Source of the DNA: Acidobacteriaceae bacterium
GTDB taxonomy: Bacteria > Acidobacteriota > Terriglobia > Terriglobales > Acidobacteriaceae
Reading direction: 5' to 3'
Length of the DNA stretch: 10,575 nt
Assembly: GCA_003162255.1 (NCBI GenBank)
Contig: PMMJ01000501.1
Span: 7,450 to 18,024, forward strand
Shown here: positions 8,201-10,575 of the stretch, in pieces
Numbering within the stretch: the stretch's first letter is position 1
Layout of the letters: every line of letters begins with the position of its first letter
The notes under the pieces: generated by a model
Told to the model about the DNA's origin: nothing
Seen by the model: only the letters and a program-made list of their open reading frames with translations
Databases searched by the model: none
Program-made: the position numbers and the translations under genes

Positions 8201-9059
8201 TTCCGTAGACGTCGACCCCGCAAGCTCCATCCATGATGGTTCGCCAGTAGTCGACGCTGCGCAGCATCTGATCTCTGTAGGATTCAACATCGCCGAGAGC
8301 CTGAGAAGTAACGTCGATAAAAACTGGTCCGTCCGCGCGGGCGAGTGTTTCTTCCGTCGCCTCCCACCGGGTTGCCCGCCATGGGTCTGAGCCGTTGCGT
8401 GACCAGCGCATCAGCCAATTCCCAACGCGTTGTTCGCATCTTGCTCCGGCTCCTTCGCTCACGAAGCAATAGCGGACTGCGATCTCTACGGTTAGCGGGA
8501 AACTTGCGATTTCCTCGATTCCAGCGATTTCGAACTCTGCCGTCTCCAGACGCGGCATCTGACTGAAATAGGTTTTGTTTTCGTCGAGAAATCGCTCGTG
8601 GCCGAGTTCGGTTTTGGAGTTAAAGCGTCTCCGAAATACCTCGATCCCCCCGGCTGCGCGCACTGGGACCTCGTGAGCGGGAACCAGCGAAGTGGCCGCG
8701 ATGAAAGGATCGATGAATTTCGCCAGAGCGGCTGCCGTGGGCAGTCCCGCTTTAAGAGCCCGTCCCCACTCACTCAGTATTTGCGCAATTTCATCGGCGT
8801 ACTTCTCAGTGATGTACTCATCCGTGCCGGGAGCAACCCGGCGGAGAACGTCATCCAGGGGAGATTTCGCGGGATAATGCGGCGTTAGACGAAAATCGAC
8901 GAAGGACAAAGGTGAAGACTGGGCGGCGATCCGCCCCGGTCCCGGCCTGAGAAATAGACCATCCAAGGGCGCGGGAAGTAAAAGCACGGGCGCCCACCGC
9001 ATCTGCTTGAGGAACCTGCGGCGTGAAGCGCTGTAATTTCGGTCTTTTTGCCCCGGCAT
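5202..9059 (-). CDS. Tat-exported fusion: FG-GAP propeller, ASPIC/UnbV, CxxC-less thioredoxin-like domain, seven TPRs
   Basis: This 1285-residue protein has a perfect twin-arginine motif (SRRRFLK, residues 12-18) followed by a hydrophobic segment. Residues about 50-245 match no domain I recognise. FG-GAP calcium loops lie at 294-302, 398-406, 471-479, 522-530, 602-610 and 704-712 (DFDQDGLDD, DFNSDGWPD and similar), with a degenerate one near 346-354. The ASPIC/UnbV domain spans about 738-820 (GTKSNRDAIGT, FGLGK, IHWPSG). A redoxin/TlpA-like domain follows at about 862-1010 (APDFSLPDTSGKTWSL, FVLLNV, LPTSFLIDESG). Where the family has WCxxC this protein reads ASPSS (894-898), so thiol redox activity is unlikely. 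Seven exact 34-residue TPRs fill 1037-1274. The first ATG is used because an in-frame stop lies 16 bases upstream; no good Shine-Dalgarno is visible. It follows lacI by 61 nt and leads the structural operon. It probably binds a ligand or partners in the periplasm or at the surface; the role is unknown. Confidence 0.92.
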   Translation of the reverse strand: MPGQKDRNYSASRRRFLKQMRWAPVLLLPAPLDGLFLRPGPGRIAAQSSPLSFVDFRLTPHYPAKSPLDDVLRRVAPGTDEYITEKYADEIAQILSEWGRALKAGLPTAAALAKFIDPFIAATSLVPAHEVPVRAAGGIEVFRRRFNSKTELGHERFLDENKTYFSQMPRLETAEFEIAGIEEIASFPLTVEIAVRYCFVSEGAGARCEQRVGNWLMRWSRNGSDPWRATRWEATEETLARADGPVFIDVTSQALGDVESYRDQMLRSVDYWRTIMDGACGVDVYGNNGIAVGDFDQDGLDDIYVCQPAGLPNRLYRNRGNGTFEDVTESSGVGVLDATACALFADFENKGLQDLLVVCASGPLLFLNQGKGKFSLKPDAFKFAQPPQGTFTHAAVADYDRDGRLDIYFCLYTYYLGLDQYHYPVPYFDARNGPPNFLFHNEGNGVFQDRTGAAGLNVDNDRYSFACTWGDFNSDGWPDLYVVNDFGRNNLYRSNGDGTFATVSAEAQVDEAGAGMSACWLDFDNDGNQDIYAAGMWVAAGMRAFGQPHFHDKDPEKIRALYQRHMLGNSLYRNLGTGRFQNVAMSAAVEKGGWSWSTDGFDFDHDGYPDLYVANGYITGVGGPDVSSFFWRQVVAKSPQNASPSPNYEVGWNAINELIRSDCTWNGHERNVFFANNRDGTFSDISGVVGLDFIEDSRSFALADLDHDGRLEVVLKNRNAPQLRIAHNVMKNLGNAIALRLRGTKSNRDAIGTAVTVEAAAQQQTKYLQAGSGFLSQHTKELFFGLGKAEGTVRATIHWPSGLTQTFEGLPVNHRIEIEEGSEKLLAKAFVAPPSSYLQAGEPRKIEPLPPSAETWLVEPLNAPDFSLPDTSGKTWSLQAFRGRFVLLNVGAAASPSSRQQLLILRQAHAKLAAGGLHIVALNVDALTSETSTDAGTSPSLSLSLAPEQFPFPVLLATSEVAGIYNILYRYLFDRHRDLSLPTSFLIDESGSIVKLYQGTVSPESLLHDLASAPRTAEQRLVKALPFAGTLYQTLFERNAFTYAVALFQRGFFVQAEEAFKQVIAATPNDPKAYYDLGTLYLQRNSLPEAEQCLQQAVKLRPNYPEAWNNLGMLAAQKGQSDEAIRNFQQSLLLRPAYATALLNLGNLYRRQGNTDEAEKLLNRAFDNEPQNPEVNYSLGMLYARRDQSDRAEQYLENALALRPDYSEALNNLGVLLVQEKRYPEAEEKFKTCIQAAPNFDQGYLNLARLYVILNDKEKARAVLQALLRQQPQHKLAQQALEMLY
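6226..6243. repeat. Hexanucleotide tandem repeat (AAAGAT)x3 inside the fusion gene
   Basis: Three perfect AAAGAT units encode an SLSLSL run (about residues 940-945) on the minus strand, in a low-complexity insert of the thioredoxin-like domain. Six-base units keep the frame, so a gain or loss of units would only lengthen or shorten the loop by two residues. Confidence 0.85.
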
Positions 9060-9120
9060 CCCGAAAATGGCGGCTCAACCATGGCCCAATCCTCGGATGC
9101 TAGCAGCTTTGACGAATCTG

Positions 9121-10146
9121 TCAACGGAGCGGTCGAGGTCGCGCTTCATAAGGAGCAGGTCCCGAGGAGTCTCCAATGACCAACTCGACCGCGATCTTAT
9201 ACTCCTTGCCCTGGGGGTTGGCAGAGCTGGAGAGTTCGTGGAGCGCGTCGGCGGCCAGCCGGCCCAGAGTGTCGCGATGAATGTCCACGGTGGTGATCGA
9301 GGGGTTGCTGTATTCGGCGAGGCGTATACCATCGAACCCTGTAACGGAGACATCCTGGGGCACGCGGCAGCCCGCGTTCAGTAAGCCTTTCATGACGCCC
9401 ACGGCGGTGAGATCGTTCACCGCCATGACCGCGGTGGGCCGTGGAGACAGCTTTGCAATGGCCGCTCCGGCCGCGAGTCCGCCCTCGAAACGCAAGTCGC
9501 CCGCTACTACCGGCCCCGGTTCCAGTCCTAGAACGCGCATGGTTTTTTCGTATGCATCCAAGCGCGCGAGATTGGATTTGAGCCGTGGCCTTCCGGCAAC
9601 GAAGGCAATGCGCCGATGTCCATTCGCGTGGAGGTGCTTCACGATTTGTTCAATGCCAGAGAAATAATCGACGCCCAGATTGCTCATATACGCGCGGACC
9701 GGCGCGAGGTCGAGGAAGGTTACGGCTATCATTCTTCGGGCAAGTTCGTGGAGCAGGCGCAGGCTGATTTCCGACGTCATAATGGCGACGCCGCGGACTT
9801 TGTTTTCCATCATTCTCGCGGCGGCCTCGCGCGTTTTGCGCGGATCGTAATTCGTGTCGCTGAGGATTGCGTCGTAGCCAAGTTGGGCGGCGCGAATCTC
9901 GAAACTCTTGATCACTTCCGGGAAGAAGGGGTTCTCGATATCGGAGACGATGATCCCGAGCGTGCGGCGCTCGCGCGAAGCCAGGCGGCGCGCATGAACA
10001 TCAGGAATGTATCCCAGCCGCCGAACTGCCGAAAGGACAAGGCGGCGAGTCTTAGGACCAACTTTGCCCGTCTTGTTCAAGACGTTAGAAACGGTGGCGG
10101 TCGAGACATTGGCCGCTTTCGCAACATCGCGAATGGTTAGACTCAT
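9121..10146 (-). CDS. LacI/GalR-family transcriptional regulator
   Basis: This 341-residue protein has the normal length for the family. Residues 4-23 form the LacI helix-turn-helix (TIRDVAKAANVSTATVSNVL). The hinge helix follows (GYIPDVHARRLAS, about 45-57), including the leucine that usually inserts at the central CG of the operator. Residues about 62-330 form the periplasmic-binding-protein-like effector and dimer domain (LGIIVSDIENPFF, MAVNDLTAVGVMKGL, DVSVTGFDGIRLAEYSNPSITTV). Such proteins repress or activate genes in response to sugars or related metabolites; the effector here cannot be read from sequence. The STATVS recognition helix resembles that of CcpA- and PurR-like members, whose sites have an AA-N-CG-N-TT core. 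Two such sites lie at 10303-10328 upstream of the divergent gene, so that gene is the likely target. The ATG at 10146 has no strong Shine-Dalgarno. A strong promoter lies 84-112 bases upstream, and the fusion gene starts 61 nt downstream. Confidence 0.95.
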   Translation of the reverse strand: MSLTIRDVAKAANVSTATVSNVLNKTGKVGPKTRRLVLSAVRRLGYIPDVHARRLASRERRTLGIIVSDIENPFFPEVIKSFEIRAAQLGYDAILSDTNYDPRKTREAAARMMENKVRGVAIMTSEISLRLLHELARRMIAVTFLDLAPVRAYMSNLGVDYFSGIEQIVKHLHANGHRRIAFVAGRPRLKSNLARLDAYEKTMRVLGLEPGPVVAGDLRFEGGLAAGAAIAKLSPRPTAVMAVNDLTAVGVMKGLLNAGCRVPQDVSVTGFDGIRLAEYSNPSITTVDIHRDTLGRLAADALHELSSSANPQGKEYKIAVELVIGDSSGPAPYEARPRPLR

Positions 10147-10160
10147 AGCGCGCAGTACCC

Positions 10161-10178
10161 GGCCGTTCTGAAGCGGCC
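10161..10178 (-). other. Hairpin in the lacI leader
   Basis: GGCCG and CGGCC pair across an 8-base loop; TTC/GAA inside can extend the stem past one bulged base. It lies 14 bases or more upstream of the lacI ATG, in the predicted untranslated leader, in a place where a ribosome binding site might otherwise be expected. Confidence 0.45.
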
Positions 10179-10203
10179 CAAATCGATATTGTCGAGAACA
10201 TTC

Positions 10204-10222
10204 GTCCCCGAGCGACCGGGAC
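10204..10222 (-). other. Inverted repeat at the predicted 5' end of lacI mRNA
   Basis: GTCCC (10204-10208) and GGGAC (10218-10222) are a perfect inverted repeat with a 9-base centre. With the -10 box at 10235-10230, the lacI transcript would begin near 10223, putting this hairpin at its extreme 5' end, where it could protect the mRNA. It could also be a protein-binding palindrome. Confidence 0.35.
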
Positions 10223-10229
10223 AGGTCGG

Positions 10230-10258
10230 AGTATAGATCACAAAAAAAAACTTGACAA
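10230..10258 (-). promoter_or_regulatory. Sigma-70-type promoter for lacI (and perhaps the operon)
   Basis: On the minus strand, TTGTCA (10258-10253) and TATACT (10235-10230) are separated by exactly 17 bases. Each box matches the consensus at five of six positions. The spacer carries nine consecutive T. The predicted start is near 10223, giving a leader of about 77 nt before the lacI ATG. No other promoter as good was noticed before the fusion gene, so it may drive the downstream genes as well. Confidence 0.7.
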
Positions 10259-10280
10259 CAATCGTCTTGCCGTGATATCT
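10252..10280 (+). promoter_or_regulatory. Probable promoter of the divergent plus-strand gene
   Basis: A perfect -35 box TTGACA lies at 10252-10257, with an A9 tract just upstream (10242-10250) that could act as an UP element. The -10 box is weak: GATATC or ATATCT around 10274-10280, at 16-17 bases spacing. The expected start is about 10285-10290, next to the palindrome TACTAGTA (10287-10294). The -35 overlaps the lacI -35 on the other strand. A weak -10 would fit a promoter that needs help or is tightly controlled. Confidence 0.5.
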
Positions 10281-10302
10281 CCCCTGTACTAGTAGATTTG
10301 GA

Positions 10303-10328
10303 TTAAGCGGTTAATGTTAAGCGGTTAA
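10303..10328. promoter_or_regulatory. Tandem LacI-family operator, two copies of TTAAGCGGTTAA
   Basis: TTAAGCGGTTAA occurs at 10303-10314 and again at 10317-10328, a 14-bp direct repeat with a TG spacer. Each copy is a near-palindrome centred on CG and contains AAGCGGTT, which fits the AA-N-CG-N-TT core bound by LacI-family proteins. The sites start roughly 15 bases downstream of the predicted plus-strand transcription start, a position where a bound repressor would block initiation or early elongation. They lie 45 bp upstream of the lacI -35 box, so direct autorepression is less obvious. Confidence 0.7.
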
Positions 10329-10480
10329 TTTTTGATCAGGGGCGGTTCGCCGAAGGCAAGCGTCGTCGCCCTTGGCGGAGAGTGGCCAGCGCAATGTGCC
10401 GCGCGGTCGCTGTTGCGTATTGCTCCGTGTCAAAGCGTAGTCTTTTGCAGTGCGGGGCTTGCCGGGACGCAAGCCTTAGT
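10329..10480 (+). other. Long structured 5' leader of the divergent gene
   Basis: No gene is seen in this stretch. The predicted transcript has about 200 untranslated bases. One hairpin pairs 10348-10357 (CGCCGAAGGC) with 10368-10377 (GCCCTTGGCG), nine of ten positions paired counting one G-U. Another pairs GGCTTGC (10456-10462) with GCAAGCC (10469-10475), perfect over 7 bp with a CGGGAC loop. Neither is followed by a U run, so neither is a typical rho-independent terminator. I recognise no known riboswitch class. Confidence 0.45.
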
Positions 10481-10497
10481 AGCTCAAAGGAGAGCTC
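10481..10497 (+). promoter_or_regulatory. Ribosome binding site within a small hairpin
   Basis: AAAGGAG (10486-10492) lies five bases before the ATG at 10498, a strong Shine-Dalgarno. It is flanked by AGCTC (10481-10485) and GAGCT (10492-10496), which can pair to place most of the site in a six-base loop. This could modulate translation but may be chance. Confidence 0.7.
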
Positions 10498-10575
10498 ATG
10501 AATCGACAATCCGTTTCCTGGATACTGCGAGGCCTTCTGGTGCTGGCAGTTTGCGCTATTCTCAACGTCTGCCCG
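10498..10575 (+). CDS. Start of an exported protein (3' end outside window); possibly a TonB-dependent receptor
   Basis: The ATG at 10498 with a strong Shine-Dalgarno opens a frame of 26 codons to the window edge. The visible chain, MNRQSVSWILRGLLVLAVCA followed by ILNVCP, is a typical Sec signal: basic residues at 3 and 11, then a hydrophobic core, with the cleavage site probably just beyond the edge. Nothing of the mature protein is visible, so the product is not determined. In Acidobacteria and Bacteroidetes a gene in this position, next to a sugar-type regulator and FG-GAP/ASPIC-UnbV proteins, is often a TonB-dependent outer-membrane receptor. That is inference from context alone. The tandem LacI-type operator and long leader suggest it is a regulated gene. 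Confidence 0.75.
   Translation, partial: MNRQSVSWILRGLLVLAVCAILNVCP

Noticed and set aside
7056..8390. 444-codon open frame on the plus strand
   Set aside because: It lies wholly antisense to the fusion gene. Its valine- and isoleucine-rich translation is the mirror of repeated Asp/Gly/Asn codons, and it has no recognisable domain.
9060..9120. Terminator or separate promoter between lacI and the fusion gene
   Set aside because: The 61 bases contain no stem followed by a T run and no convincing -35/-10 pair, so no feature is called. Read-through from lacI remains possible.
10178..10190. Possible third LacI-type site (AAATCGATATT) in the lacI leader
   Set aside because: It is centred on CG but the right half does not fit AA-N-CG-N-TT and it does not match TTAAGCGGTTAA, so it is not supported as an autoregulatory operator.
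10456..10475. Resemblance of GGGACGCAAGCC to the GGGACGCAAAGCC segment of c-di-GMP-I riboswitches
   Set aside because: One A of the tetraloop-receptor-like segment is missing, the matching GGCAAAC strand is absent upstream, and only about 20 bases remain before the start codon, too few for the rest of the aptamer.
10456..10480. Rho-independent terminator in the plus-strand leader
   Set aside because: The 7-bp stem is strong but is followed by TTAGTAGCTC rather than a T tract.

Overview
This window looks like chromosomal DNA of an acidobacterium. The evidence is the moderately high GC content, AGGAG-type ribosome binding sites, large exported TPR and FG-GAP/ASPIC-UnbV (CRTAC1-like) proteins packed together, and a LacI regulator divergent from a gene beginning with a signal peptide. 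The lineage is inferred from gene style only; no rRNA or other marker is present.

Layout. From about 10.15 kb down to the left edge everything is on the minus strand. The order of transcription is a LacI-family regulator (10146-9121), a 1285-residue Tat-exported fusion protein (9059-5202), an 847-residue exported TPR protein (5179-2636), a 609-residue CRTAC1-like protein (2608-779), and the first 260 codons of another CRTAC1-like protein (782 to beyond base 1). Gaps are 61, 22 and 27 nt, and the last two genes overlap by 4 nt (ATGA), so the four structural genes look like one operon that may include lacI. On the plus strand, one gene begins at 10498 and runs off the right edge. Only its signal peptide-like start is visible.

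Regulation. The 351-base intergenic region (10147-10497) is dense with signals. A strong minus-strand promoter (TTGTCA-17-TATACT) drives lacI. Its -35 box overlaps almost base for base a perfect plus-strand -35 box (TTGACA), so the two promoters share one contact site. Just downstream of the plus promoter are two copies of TTAAGCGGTTAA, 14 bp apart. They fit the LacI-family operator core AA-N-CG-N-TT and are probable binding sites of the neighbouring regulator. The long plus-strand leader contains several hairpins, one displaying the ribosome binding site in its loop.

How the genes may work together (inference). Three secreted calcium-binding beta-propeller proteins and a long TPR scaffold lie under or beside a sugar-type repressor and opposite a signal-peptide gene that could be a TonB-dependent receptor. 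This resembles a surface capture and uptake locus in which propeller proteins take the place of SusD-like binders. The fusion protein joins a Tat signal, an uncharacterised N-terminal region, FG-GAP repeats, an ASPIC/UnbV domain, a thioredoxin-like domain whose CxxC has become SPSS, and seven TPRs. It is the most unusual protein here. No RNA gene, insertion sequence, CRISPR array or convincing rho-independent terminator was seen.
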